Of a stretch of 64,000 bases of DNA, positions 53,837 to 64,000 are shown one piece after another (positions within the stretch are counted from its first letter, which is position 1; every line of letters starts with the position of its first letter). A program made the position numbers and the translations under genes. Below the pieces are notes generated by a model that was not told the origin of the DNA, ran no database searches, and saw only the letters and a program-made list of their open reading frames with translations. The stretch is from Pictodentalium vernedei. Lineage: Eukaryota; Mollusca; Scaphopoda; Dentaliida; Dentaliidae. The DNA lies in NCBI GenBank assembly GCA_031216915.1, contig CM062291.1:35530484-35594483 (forward strand), in the 5' to 3' direction.

Positions 53837-54036
53837 ATTACAGAATAAGAGCAACACAATACAGTCAGTGCAATATGTAATTAAAAATTAAACAGCATCT
53901 TTTGTATTCTTGTTCATTCATAGGAGTTAGTGCCAGAAATAATTTCAGAATGGAATCACTATTCGAGTAAAAGAACTGCCGTCCTCTAACCTCATACTAA
54001 ACCAATTAAATAGACAAAAACAATAAGTAAGTTTAC

Positions 54037-54188
54037 CTCGGCACCAGTGTGTAAAGTCATTTCCTTTGAGGATGGTCCCAGTAAAGAAGAGGCATCTGTT
54101 GGAAATGGATTTTGGTCAACTTTACTTGTGGTCAAATCATAAACAAGATATGTCAGTTTGGACCCAGACTGTGCTACAACATGAATAG
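54037..54188 (-). CDS. UBR5: UBR5 exon
   Basis: A 152-bp exon (two bases plus 50 codons) with a tttcag acceptor and a gtaaac donor. It encodes IHVVAQSGSKLTYLVYDL, then an acidic/polar stretch with NPFPTDASSLLG and ends HTGAE. The order hydrophobic strand, VYDL, FPT...FLG matches the UBR5 strand repeats around the 'YCIFDLATGK...FPTSSIAFLG' region. It ends in phase 0, as the next exon at 47040-47231 requires. Confidence 0.9.
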
Positions 54189-54412
54189 CTGAAAATAGAA
54201 AAGCATATGGAAATCAGGTAATATTACTATGAAATCACAACGTAGTACAATATGAATAGAGGAAAATAGAAAAGTATTTGGCAAACAGATGGACCCAGGT
54301 GGCACTATAATATGAATTGATGAAAAACACAACAGCATTTTCTGATTAGCAAATAATAACAAGAGCACTGCCAGGCGTGGGTAAATACGCCCGTTAGCCA
54401 TTTTGAAAAATT

Positions 54413-54931
54413 CAGGGCTTATATTTCATCTAAATTTGGGAGAATCCATTTGGATTCTCGCGTAAAAGGCTGCGAGAATCCATACCTGCTTTGGGAGTTC
54501 CAGGATCCCATGAGACCACCATGGTTGAACCCTGGTTGTATGTTGATAAAACACATTAACCCTTTACCCAACACAGCATTTTAATTTTTAAAACGTAAAC
54601 TGAATTTGATATTTTTAAAAAAACTAAACAATATTTACCAATAAAACCTTACAAATATAGCTACCATTGGAACCGGCCCATTTAGCCGGTTCCAATGACA
54701 GCCATATTTGTACAATTTTATTGACAAAGTTTCGTGATATTTCAGGTCGTGTTAGCCTTTGATTGGTTAGTTTGCTATGGTGTGTTAGGAACAGGGAAAA
54801 ATTGACTCAATTCTTTTCACCCGAATCCAAGCAGAGGGGCAGCGAAAATCTCCATGCATTCTCGTTGGTTGTGTTGTGTGAATCTTTGCGTGAATCGATT
54901 CTCGGATTCTCATCGAAATATAAGCCCTGAA
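54413..54931. mobile_element. CAGGGCTTATATTT-ended element (second full copy)
   Basis: TTCAGGGCTTATATTTCATC to CGAAATATAAGCCCTGAA. Same internal order as 32612-33112, including inverted GGATTCTCG/CGAGAATCC blocks and the TTAACCCTTTACCCAACACA core with hairpin GGAACCGGCCCATTTAGCCGG. Confidence 0.83.
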
Positions 54932-54989
54932 ATTTGAGTTTATAAAGAATATCTGATATACCCCTAATTATCAATCAACATGAAAATGT

Positions 54990-55560
54990 AAACAATACTG
55001 ACAAAATTGCAAGTCTAAAAAGGGCCATAACTCATGTAAAAAGAATTGGACAGAACCCATATTCAAACATTGTCTGTATTATATTAGCTAAAAAATACCC
55101 ATACTAACTTTGGTTCAGAGCAAATGATTCAAACTGGAGTTATCAGTCGGAAACCAAAAATGTTGACAGATGGTCGAATTCTATGTCAAAAAGGGCCATA
55201 ACTCATGTAAAAATAATTGGACAGAACCCATATTCGAACTTGGCCTATATTACTAGCTGGGTAATAAACATACCAACTTTGATTGAGATAAAATAATCCA
55301 AACTGGAGTTATCGGTCAGAAACCATACATGTTAACTTAAGTCGAAAAAGTGTCGTAACTCACGTAAAAATAATTGGATGGAACCCATATTCGAATTTGG
55401 CATGTATTACTAGTTTGGTAATACACATACCAACTTTAGTTGAGATCAAATAATCCAAACTGGAGTTATCGATCAGAAACCAAAAATATTAAGGGATGGA
55501 CAGATGGATGGACAGGCTGATTACATAATACCACAGTTTTTCAAATGGGCATACACAAAT
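54990..55560. repeat. Tandem array, about 150-bp units, 3 copies, with GGATGGAC tail
   Basis: AAAAAGGGCCATAACTCATG, TAATTGGACAGAACCCATAT and AATCCAAACTGGAGTTATCG recur three times, then GGGATGGACAGATGGATGGA closes the array. Confidence 0.85.
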
Positions 55561-55754
55561 ACCTTTAAAATGTTTAGGAGCACATTTATGAGAGATTATT
55601 TTTTCATTTATTGGGGTTTAACTGGTTGAGTGCTAAAAGCCACTATCAGGGTTCTACTGAAAAGTGCTGAAAAGCACCATAGTGGCTTTACAACAATGTT
55701 TGCACTAATTTGGTGTTGTCTCAGCAGAAGAAAAATATTAAAATAAAATTGTTT

Positions 55755-55820
55755 TGTTACAATTTATTGGAGAGGGCCAACTGGCACTCTCCAATGAATT
55801 GCAACCAAACAATTATGAGC
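55755..55820. repeat. Palindrome related to the GGGAGAGTGCC MITEs
   Basis: TTGTTACAATTTATTGGAGA GGGCC and complement; a decayed relative of the hairpins at 50861 and 52126. Confidence 0.7.
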
Positions 55821-56009
55821 AGTATCATGCTAAACTAAGGTTCCTTTTGCTGGTAGTGTGATATCTTTGAAACAAGTGCAACGCCAAGGTTGGCTATGCC
55901 CCTACCACCCACAGCCAAGTATGAGTTTCTAGTCGTCTATCTTTTTTGATACTGAATTAATAAATAGCTTATCTCCCTTAAACGATAGTACCAATAATGC
56001 AGGCCTCCA

Positions 56010-56207
56010 AATGGGTATAATCTGTAAATTGAGCAGCAGAAAAAATTATTATTTAAAACATTTAATCAAAACTATATCATGTGACCTCCCTCATTGGAAT
56101 AAGCTTGTTCCAATGAGGGGGAACAAGATATGGTTTTGTTGAAATTTTTTTAAAATTCTGAAATAAAAATAACAAATTTTGATATTGTGTTTATTGGGTG
56201 AATGATT
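56010..56207. mobile_element. Family A MITE, decayed
   Basis: GCAGCAGAAAAAATTATTAT, hairpin AACTATATCATGTGACCTCC...GGGGGAACAAGATATGGTTT and the right end TTTATTGGGTGAATGATTGA show family A order with many substitutions. Confidence 0.7.
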
Positions 56208-56548
56208 GAAGACCGAGAAATTTTTATACATTTTACATATACATTGACAGTCTATATCCTGTAGCTTAGCAGTTCTTTCTCTGCAGGTCTTGGCTGCCTA
56301 TATAGGCAGCCAAGAGTTGCCTAGAAACAGCTGCCAAGTACTTTGAATTGGCCCCTTAAGGGTTAAATAAATATCATGGTTATAACATGTGATTCTGATA
56401 TTTTCAGAAAATGAATCAATGGAAAAGACGAACAATATTACATCATATGCCATGCATGGATCAACAATCACTTCCAGTTTATCATCCCATGGGAAAACAA
56501 GGGACAATACACACCTGATATGTAAGAATTCATATCACTTATACTTAC

Positions 56549-56657
56549 ACTCTGGAGTAATTGCTACAGCTAAAATCTGTCCATTTTCTACACTTGCAAC
56601 TTTTGGAGTTTTCTGAAAGCTTTCTGGAAACCTTGGTGTATTTGTTCCTTTAACAAC
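56549..56657 (-). CDS. UBR5: UBR5 exon
   Basis: A 109-bp exon (36 codons plus one base) between a ttacag acceptor and a strong gtaagt donor. It encodes VVKGTNTPRFPESFQKTPK followed by VASVENGQILAVAITPE. This fits the UBR5 segment reading VVK..G.TP+.P..FQ+TPK...ILAV. The single leftover base T joins CT of the next exon to give Ser, so the phases agree. The alternative donor two bases upstream would break the frame with exon 54037-54188. Confidence 0.93.
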
Positions 56658-57659
56658 CTGTAAATTTAAAATACAACCACAGTGAATCTGGGGAATACCA
56701 AACCAAGAGTAATACCAACTAGAGCTGGCTGCAGGATTCCCACTTCTACCAAGAAAAAAAATTCCAGACATTTTCCAGACCCTCCTCTATTTTTTCCATA
56801 CCCTTCGCAGCCATCAAAAAGTGGGGGTTTTTTTACCTCTAGGGTGACCTGATACATCAAAAATATGTCTTACAAAATACTTACATGTAAATGCAATGTG
56901 TTGGAGTTTAACCCCTCTGAGTTTTACCACTACTAATCACAACAAATAAACCAAAACTATTAAAAATTTTTAGTAACAAGTCAACAACTGTTGGCTGTGC
57001 TGGGGTTTATTTTTTGTTCTCTTGAGCGTTTTTGATCCGATCCAAAATAGTTATGTTTTCTGGAGGCCATGACTTGTTAATGCCACTTCCCCTGTATTTG
57101 AGACGTCAAAAGACTTGTCACAGACGAGACATTTTTGCCTCTGACTTTGTTTGGAATTTTGTGTTCTTCAGGAACTTTCTGCTAATCCAGTGTGTGTATT
57201 TGGGATTTTCCAACCAGGTTTCTGAAAACAAACATTTCCCCATTTACTTTCACTTTGTTGACGGTATTACACAATGCCTCAACTTAGCAGAACTTTTTTT
57301 TTGACATTAACAACATAAACATGTTATCACTGGGTGCAGCCATTTTGATCACGGAAATATATGGATCAATGAATAGTCATTAATGTTAGCGTCAGATGGG
57401 CTATTTCCGTGCTGGGTTACAAAGGCCTAAATTTTACAAGTTTCAAAATTTGATTCAAAACGAAATAAAAACTAAAATAAAAAGAAATTTAGTAAGAAAT
57501 TTTAACCTCATGAACAGCGAAAGTGATTCTGAATATTTTAAATTAAATTTCCATACTTTTTCTATACCATTTATATGAAAACATAATTTTCCATACCTTT
57601 TCCAGGCCTGGAAAATGTTTTTAAAAATTTCATACTTTTTCCAGACTCACATACAAACC

Positions 57660-58210
57660 CTGTAGCTGCCAGGGGTGGGTAATCCCCCTCCGCCCTGAAA
57701 AAACACTCTGATACATCAGACCTGCTGTACTTTACAGACAGGAAACCAGACAAATTTGTAAGTCAAAGCTCACTACGACCTTGAATTTTGGCACAATTAC
57801 CCTAATATAAAGAGAGTTCTTCCTCTCATCATACCCAACACATGCCAAGTACGATTTCGATCAGCAACTTTAACTGGAGAATGAAAACAAGGAAAATTTG
57901 CATCATTCTAGGTCACAGTGACCTTGACCTTTGGAACAATAACCCGAAACAAAATAGGGATCTTACTCTCATCAAAACAACCCACATGTCAAGTGTGGTT
58001 TCAATCGGTACATAGGAATTTCAATTAAAGAGCAGAAATCAGGCAAATTTAAGTTAAAGGGCACTGTGCCATTGACCTTTGGCACAAAACCCCCAAAATA
58101 AATAGGTTTCTTCTTCTCATCATACCTTATCAATATGTCAAGTTTGAATTTCATTTGCCCAGCAAAATTTTAGTCCACAGAAGCAAGGGAAATTTGTAAG
58201 ATCAAGATCA
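57660..58210. repeat. Array of about 150-bp units (GACCTTTGGCAC type)
   Basis: AGGTCACAGTGACCTTGACC TTTGG, AATAxxxAGGGTTCTTxCTCTCATC, CACATGxCAAGTxxGxTTTCxATC recur about three times; related to 51190-51580. Confidence 0.8.
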
Positions 58211-58275
58211 CTCATGCCAATAATATCTACTCACTTCGGGTGACTTCACAAAGTTTTACCAAACAGTTCACTGAC

Positions 58276-58398
58276 CTGTAATTCATCTTTTCTCAGTAGT
58301 CTGCATTCCTGGAGCAGAGAGGAGGGATCGTCTCTGTTTAATGACTGGGAATCATTTTCTCTATTGAAAAATCGTACTGCAGCATATGCTCCATCAAC
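58276..58398 (-). CDS. UBR5: UBR5 exon (beta-propeller end region)
   Basis: An open 123-bp exon of 41 codons, flanked by a cag acceptor preceded by a pyrimidine-rich tract and a gtcagt donor, phase 0 at both ends. The peptide begins VDGAYAAVRFF and contains DPSSLLQECRLLRKDELQ, which I recognise as the conserved VDGAYVAVKF...DPSSLLQDCRLLR-DELQ segment of animal UBR5 (EDD, Drosophila hyd). UBR5 is a large HECT-type E3 ubiquitin ligase with a UBR box that reads N-degrons; this segment lies N-terminal to the UBR box. It joins in frame with the next exon at 56549-56657. Identification is from remembered family sequence, not from a search. Confidence 0.93.
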
Positions 58399-58487
58399 CT
58401 GAAATAAAACATTTCAACTAAATTTCACTGTACAAAAAGTCAGCTAAGTATCCTTTTTTTATAATTCAAGTAACCTAGAGCCCCTGA

Positions 58488-58647
58488 TAAATATAGAATA
58501 AACGTATAGTGTTTTCAAGTAAAAAATTTATTCTACGAGTAGGATAAAGAATGAAACTGACGAGCCTCTGGCGAGTCGGTTTCATTCTTAATTCTACGAG
58601 TAGAATTTTTTTTTACTTGAAAACACTATACGTTTATTTTGTTTATC
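58488..58647. repeat. Long palindrome (about 70-bp arms)
   Basis: AATAAACGTATAGTGTTTTC AAGTAAAAAA...TTCTACGAGTAG...AAGAATGAAACTGAC is mirrored by GTCGGTTTCATTCTTAATTC...CTTGAAAACACTATACGTTT. Small gaps only. Probably a MITE; no duplication identified. Confidence 0.85.
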
Positions 58648-61480
58648 CCATAAATCTTCTACAGGGTAGTCGAGGCAAAATTGCGCTATAATTCGCTACA
58701 AATCACAGCGAGAAGTGAGGAGCACATTGGTCCAATTCAATCGACCAGCAAAATTGGCAAAAAGAAACAAGGCGCAGTAATACATTTCTGTCTAAAAATA
58801 ATTCCTCTACTAACTTGAGCTAAACTTGCAAAAATACTTTATTATATGAGCAGTGTGTGGTGTTTTCTGCTGGCAATGTGTAATACTTTCAAAAAGATTT
58901 AAAGAAATCAACAATCGAACTATTAATTATGCTAGACAAATTTGGTAGAGGCCAGAGGTCAACAAGTCCGTCACTACTAGGGGAATAAATTCTTTCAGTG
59001 TTAAACCTATGGGGGAAATTTATCTCCCTACTAGGAGAATAAGGCAAAAATTTATCTAAGGCCTTTATTGTTCAAATAAACAGCTTTTTATGGGATAAAT
59101 ATTGAAGACCAAACATAGGAGAGATGAGAACGCCCTCACTAGAGCTGGGAAGTTTTTTAGTTATCGGATTTAGTGATGAGGTGATTAATCTGTATACAAC
59201 AGGCCATCAGCTGATAAGCACCCATCGGTTGACAATCGGTAGTCGGGAGGTGTGGGATCAGCCCTCGTCGATGGTCAGACAGAAAAAAAAAATGGTCAAG
59301 ATTTCCTCAATTCGTCAGCCAGATTTAAGACATTTTTACTGAAATGACTCATCAGTGATTCATTGTTCCATTTGATCTCATCAAATTTTGCTGAGAACTG
59401 GCAGAAATTGAGTCAACCATGTTCACTCAAGTCATGAGTATCGACTTGATATCAAAGAAATAAAAAAATAGCAAGAAATTGCAGGAGCTTGCTTGTGACA
59501 TTGTGTATATTACCTTTGATGCATTTTGGCGACGCTTCCATAAAAGATAAAATTGTTGTGTTCAGGTTTATGTTTGTTTCACTTCGTCAGAGACGAATGG
59601 GAGCAAAATGGAGGCGAGTGGAAAATCGCTCGCCTCAAATAAAGTTTGTGAGAGTGAAAATTGAGTGTTGATTTCAATGTTTAACTTCAACTGACAAGCA
59701 TCCTTCGAAACGAATGTATGAATGCAACTGAACACGGATGGAAATTTTGGCAGTGAAAATATTTGTAACCTACTAAAATTAGTTCTGGATTTTAAATGGC
59801 AGATTATTAAAATCGTAGAAAATGGATGCGTAAATTACAAATGGGCACATTAATTCATGTCACTGGTGAATTGGAGCGACAGGTGTCACGAGTATAAAAG
59901 AAAATAAGGAACAGGGCAACAATCCGCATAATAAGATAAAAGAAATACTGAAATATTAAAACGTTTCTCAGATCTCAGAATGGCCACCGTTAGCGTGTTA
60001 GCGTGTCGTGTGTGGATGTTTTAGTGAACTACTGTGTGTCATGTTCATAACGACGGAAAGGAAATCTTGTTTGGAATTGTACTTTAAACATCTCAAATTG
60101 TGTGTGATTCTTAAAAATTCCCCAACATCAAAACTTAATTGAATGTTTCTGTTGACGCAACTCAAAAGGATGAAAACACACCCAGGAATAGAGGCAAGTG
60201 ATTATTCACGCACCTTGGACAATTTTTGCGTGAGCGATGATGCACGAGACCGATTGCGCATCTTTACCATGCGTCACTGCTTCGTTTCAATCTGCTGTGA
60301 TTCCTCTTTTATCAAATAACATCTGACACCGGCATCGACAATTAGCCAATTTCGTATCCAAAACATCTGCATTTGGATGACAGGTCATTTATCTTATCGA
60401 CTCATCACTAACCAGGTTTGGTTAAAACTGAACTGCAAGAAACAGCACAAACCAGCCAAATGGTTTTATAGTGTTTGTGCTCAAACTGATCCAACTACCT
60501 TACTGGAAGCTAGACAAGTGCCCTCTATGGATTCTCATCACTTAGTACATCCAGCAAAGGGGCGAATACGTTAGGTTCACATTGCCTCATTTTCTCTCTT
60601 ATTGACTCCTCCAGCAGACGAGTCAATCAGGACTGGTATTCTTTGGGAGGGCAGGAGTGCTGCACGTCTAGAAAAAATTGAGGAGGACAATTTTTTGCAC
60701 CCCTCGATTTTCTAGAATGCCATACCTGTTTGGGACTGCCTTTAAAATCTATTATCATTTCATTCCCTGAGTTCCAATGTGTTCTCTATGCCTACTGGCA
60801 GCCTACTGGCACAGAGAACACACTGTAACTCAGGGGATGATTTGTCAATGTTGTATTGATTCACAATAATTCATGATCCATTCTGTGTCGCTTTTCGATA
60901 CATTTTGAGTGTAGAAGACAGTTACATAGGAATTGAACGTTTTGAATATTGAGAAGATGTGTGTGCCAATTTTACCACTATGTAGCTAAATGCTGTACAA
61001 TTTTTCAGTCACAATATTAATACCTTGAAGTGAATACAACCAAAATAGTGTACAAGTTATTGCATTGAAAATTTCGGGTGCAATTGCACTCCCAAGCAAT
61101 CTGAGGAGAGCAACTGTTTTGCACTCCTTGATTTTATAGATTGCCAGGCCTGGTCAATAAGAGAAAAAATATGAGAATGAGAACATGACATCGATTAGAT
61201 AAACTTTATCCATTTATTATCCTAATTTATGCATTTCTTTCAATCTCAATAGGCTCAGCAACTATGCCCTAGGACTCATAATAATAATTAAAGAGAAGTT
61301 AGGTTGCACCCAATGGAGATATTTACAGGCAAGGCTTTTTGTGGGTGATGGTGTCATACAAACTTTTGCATTTTTTTTCCAAGTTAAGAAGCCTAAAGTG
61401 ATGTTTACTATATGTTCATGTTCTCAAAACATAGAAAAACTGAAGAAAATTTTTCCTGAAACCAAATGGAATCTGAACAA
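58648..61480. other. Intron, no gene recognised
   Basis: Contains a partial repeat of the palindrome's neighbourhood (58980-59100, tttatgggataaat), a palindrome at 60765-60845 and two copies of a gaggag...caattttttgcact inverted motif (60655-60725, 61075-61145). Short ORFs (59124-59342, 60377-60574) lack family similarity or splice support. Confidence 0.5.
60765..60845. repeat. Palindrome
   Basis: CATTCCCTGAGTTcCAaTGT GTTCTCTxTGCC with complement GGCACAGAGAACACACTGTA ACTCAGGGGATG. Confidence 0.75.
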
Positions 61481-63415
61481 GAGGCCCCACGGGGCCTGAA
61501 GCGCTCATCTTGTACAGAACACAATTTAAACAGAGTCCAAGAATGAGTCTACATTAAGCAAGCCATCTCCATAGGCTACACTGTCAATCCTTGAGTCCCT
61601 CAGGAGTGACAAAAATAATCTGGGCATCATGCCTTTTCTTCAGTTGATCATAAGTAAAATGTAGAGCTCCCCTATGAAGCCCCTTGATACAACCTATATG
61701 GATTAATCTTAGTACCTCTAGAAGGTACTGAATACAAAATTTTTAATTCTTCAGCAAAATGGCCAATTCCGGCTCCCATAGAGAGCCCAAATATTAACCC
61801 AGGCTCTTGATTTGAACACAATTAAATCTGACTTCCCTAGAGATGTTGTGTACCGAATATGAAAGCATTCTGACTGTTGGATCTGAAGAAGAGAAATTGT
61901 AAAGAAATTTCTCCGAATTGCACTAAGTTCAAATTTGGGCTACCATAGCGAGTCCAAATATTGACCTATGGATCCGATTTGAACAAACTTGAACAAGAGA
62001 TGTTGTATACCAAATGTGAAAGAATTCTGACAAGTGAATCTGAAGAAGAAGATTTTTGAAGAAATTCCCTCATATTGTACTAAGTTAAATTTCATGTTCC
62101 CATATGGAGCCCAAATATTAACCTAGGCACTCGAATTGAACAACCTGGAATCTGACCCCCCTAGAGATGTTGTATACCAAATATAAAAGTATTCCGACTG
62201 GTGGATCTGAAGAAGAAGATTTTTAAAGAAATTTTCTCATATTGCACTAAGTAAAAATTTGGGCTACCATAGTGAGCCCAAATATATACCTAGGGATCTG
62301 ATTTGAACAAACTTGAATCTGACCCCCATAGAGATGTTGCATACCAAATATCAAAGCATTCTGACTGATGGATCTGAAGAAGAAGATTTTTTTAAATTAC
62401 CCTCCATATTGAACAAAGATAAAATTTGGGCTTCCGTAGGAAGCCCAAATATTATCCTAGGGACTTGGTTTGAACAATATAGAATCTGACCCTCATAATA
62501 ATGATGTATACCAAATATTAAAAGATTCTGACTGGTGGTTCTGAAGAAGAAGATTTTTAAAGAATATTCCCCATATTACCCTATGTTAAAACTTCGGTCC
62601 CCTGTAGAGAGCCCAAATATGAACCAATGAGCTTTATTTCAACGAACTTTTATCTGACCCCCCCCCCTATGAATGCTGTATACCAAATATCAAAAGATTC
62701 TGATGATTGGTTCTGGAGAAAAGATTTTTAAAAATTTTTGCAAATATGCTGACTCAGTATTTTTTCGATGCCCATTACAGAACACCCTAACATAACCGAT
62801 GGCAATTTTTTTTTACCATTCAATTCTACTGGTCATAAGGATACTTCATACCAAATAAAAGCTCTCTGTTCCGTGGGGTTTGGGAAATATGGGCGTTTGA
62901 AAATATTTCTATTTTTAGCTCCCAGGGTTCCCATGGGAATGCGGGAATTTTTTTTTTTGCATGGGTCATGTACTTATGACCCAATAATACCACAAACCAA
63001 ATTTGGTTCATACCGGACCATCGGTTCAGAAAATAGAAATTTTGGGCGGGGTCAAAAATCTTACCCCTCCTATTACAAAGCCAAATATTACTTCACGAAC
63101 TTCGTTTGAACAAACTTGATTCTACACCTCATATGGAAGCTCCATAGCAAATATCAAGTCATTGTACACACTGGTTCTTGAGAAGAAGATTTTAAAAATA
63201 TTTGGGTGCATTTTCCCCCACTCCCTCCCTATGAGGCTGGGCATGCTGAGTTGAACAAAAATGAAATGGCCCCTTTGGGACCATCACTCACACAAACTTT
63301 CACTTGAATTGGCCCAGTGGCTTTGGAGGAGAAGACCAAAACATGGTGTTGACGGACGACGGACGGGAAGCGATAAGATTAGCTCAGCTTGACTTTGTCA
63401 AGATGAGCTAAAAAT
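61480..63415. repeat. Array-bearing repeat element, about 165-bp units, 8 copies
   Basis: It starts with GAACAAGAGGCCCCACGGGG CCTGAAGCGCTCATCTTG, a start I associate with mollusc dispersed repeats. Eight units contain AGATGTTGTATACCAAATAT, TTCTGACTGxTGGATCTGAA and GAAGAAGATTTTT. It ends with GACGGACGACGGACGGGAAG and TCAAGATGAGCTA, the last complementing the start CTCATCTTG. No coding content. Confidence 0.85.
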
Positions 63416-63469
63416 CCAAACCTTCCAGCTCTAGACCTCAAGCCAGAAAATAAGCAGATTGTCATCTGC

Positions 63470-63665
63470 AAAATGAGGTTCCCAGAAGGTGAATTTAGTG
63501 ATGCTACCCTGCACAGCAGGGTAGCATCACTAAATTTACCCTCTGTGAACCTCAATCTGAATCAGGGTCTCAAAACTAAACGGAAAGAGGTACCCAGAGG
63601 ATAAATTGGGCCACAGTATGGGATAGCATCATCAAATTCTCCTTCTGGGGACCTCATTCTGCAAA
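63470..63665. repeat. Nested palindromes
   Basis: TGAGGTTCCCAGAAGGTGAATTTAGTGATG-type arm with TACCCTGC loop and complement to 63553, then a third, decayed arm (GGGATAGCATCATCAAATTC TCCTTCTGGGGACCTCATT) at 63618-63660. Confidence 0.75.
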
Positions 63666-63987
63666 TGTAAGACTGCTTATTTTCAGGCCTGATTACAGGA
63701 ACAGAATAAAATCTGCGCTTAACTAGCTGTTGACTGAGAATTTCAAAAAGCAAGATAGAAATGCAAAATGAAAGCCAATCAAGTGGAAGAACATTTTGAC
63801 CAAAAATGGGGACATTTTGGCCAATCACTCAAGGGGCCATTTTGTTTAGGGGCCATTTTTACCAGCACCCATAGTAAATATGTACGAAAAATTTCCAATG
63901 TTAGGATATTAGTTGGGTACAAAGTGGCAGTTGGGGTTCTAATGAAGTGACAATAATCAGAAACAATGTCGGTGGTATCAGACTCAC

Positions 63988-64000
63988 ATAAAATTGTTGT
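63988..64000 (-). CDS. UBR5: UBR5 internal exon, 3' end only (tentative)
   Basis: Reading the minus strand from the window edge, 13 bases are followed by a consensus-like donor gtgagt at 63982-63987. If this is the exon before 58276-58398, it must end in phase 0, giving a short ...QQFY-like tail. Only the donor and the phase support it; the body of the exon lies outside the window. Confidence 0.3.

Larger units (their letters stand above)
52690..53960. repeat. Tandem array, about 70-75-bp units, interrupted twice
   Basis: Units read TTTAGTGCCAGAAACTATCA, AGAATGGxACAGxATCTTTT and TATCCTTGTTTATAxATTAAA. They are seen near 52702, 52770, 52838, 53200, 53270, 53350, 53430 and 53900. A SINE (about 52850-53182) and a MITE (53487-53836) have inserted into it. 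Confidence 0.85.

Noticed and set aside
62768-63109. 113-codon plus-strand frame
   Set aside because: Lies in the 165-bp repeat array; no domain.

Overview
The window looks like an intron-rich invertebrate chromosome, most likely from a bivalve mollusc or another lophotrochozoan. That guess rests on the repeat style: 5S-rRNA-derived and tRNA-derived SINEs, TTAA-flanked hairpin MITEs, DIRS-like retrotransposons and many arrays of 75-180 bp units. No species assignment is possible from sequence alone.

One host gene could be supported. On the minus strand the window carries an internal stretch of the HECT ubiquitin ligase UBR5 (EDD/hyd). Seven exons have consensus splice sites and matching phases: 58276-58398, 56549-56657, 54037-54188, 47040-47231, 31195-31276, 13005-13127 and 11122-11245. 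Two further partial exons touch the window edges (1-46 and 63988-64000). They encode the end of the beta-propeller region and the CDGN-type helical segment that precedes the UBR box. The introns run from under 2 kb to about 18 kb and are filled with mobile DNA.

Layout from left to right. 50-11 kb: TTAA hairpin MITEs, a split CAGGGCTTATATTT-ended element, a 177-bp tandem array, and a 153-bp tandem array (about 20 copies) that ends in a 100-N assembly gap. 11-13 kb: two UBR5 exons. 14.3-24.85 kb: DIRS-like retrotransposon copy 1, inserted in a MITE that is itself inserted in another MITE; its gag/pol junction is tandemly triplicated. 25-31 kb: tandem arrays, a 1.5-kb TIR element, a TA-flanked MITE and one UBR5 exon. 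33.5-45 kb: DIRS-like copy 2, which split a tandem array and has itself received a 4.3-kb DNA element (40201-44499). That inner element has about 170-bp TIRs and a degenerate gene for a FEN/XPG-nuclease-like protein with a CXC cysteine-rich tail. 47-64 kb: five UBR5 exons or partial exons separated by SINEs (including a SINE inside a SINE and a MITE inside a SINE), more MITEs and tandem arrays.

Both DIRS copies have the diagnostic inverted terminal repeats plus an internal complementary region, and encode gag, RT/RNase H/methyltransferase-like pol and tyrosine recombinase. Both are broken, but in different genes. Both lie in the same sense as UBR5. The most unusual items are the nuclease/CXC transposon nested in copy 2, the 1717-bp gag/pol triplication in copy 1, the arm-to-arm covariation of the MITE hairpins, and the 153-bp satellite whose period is exactly 51 codons.
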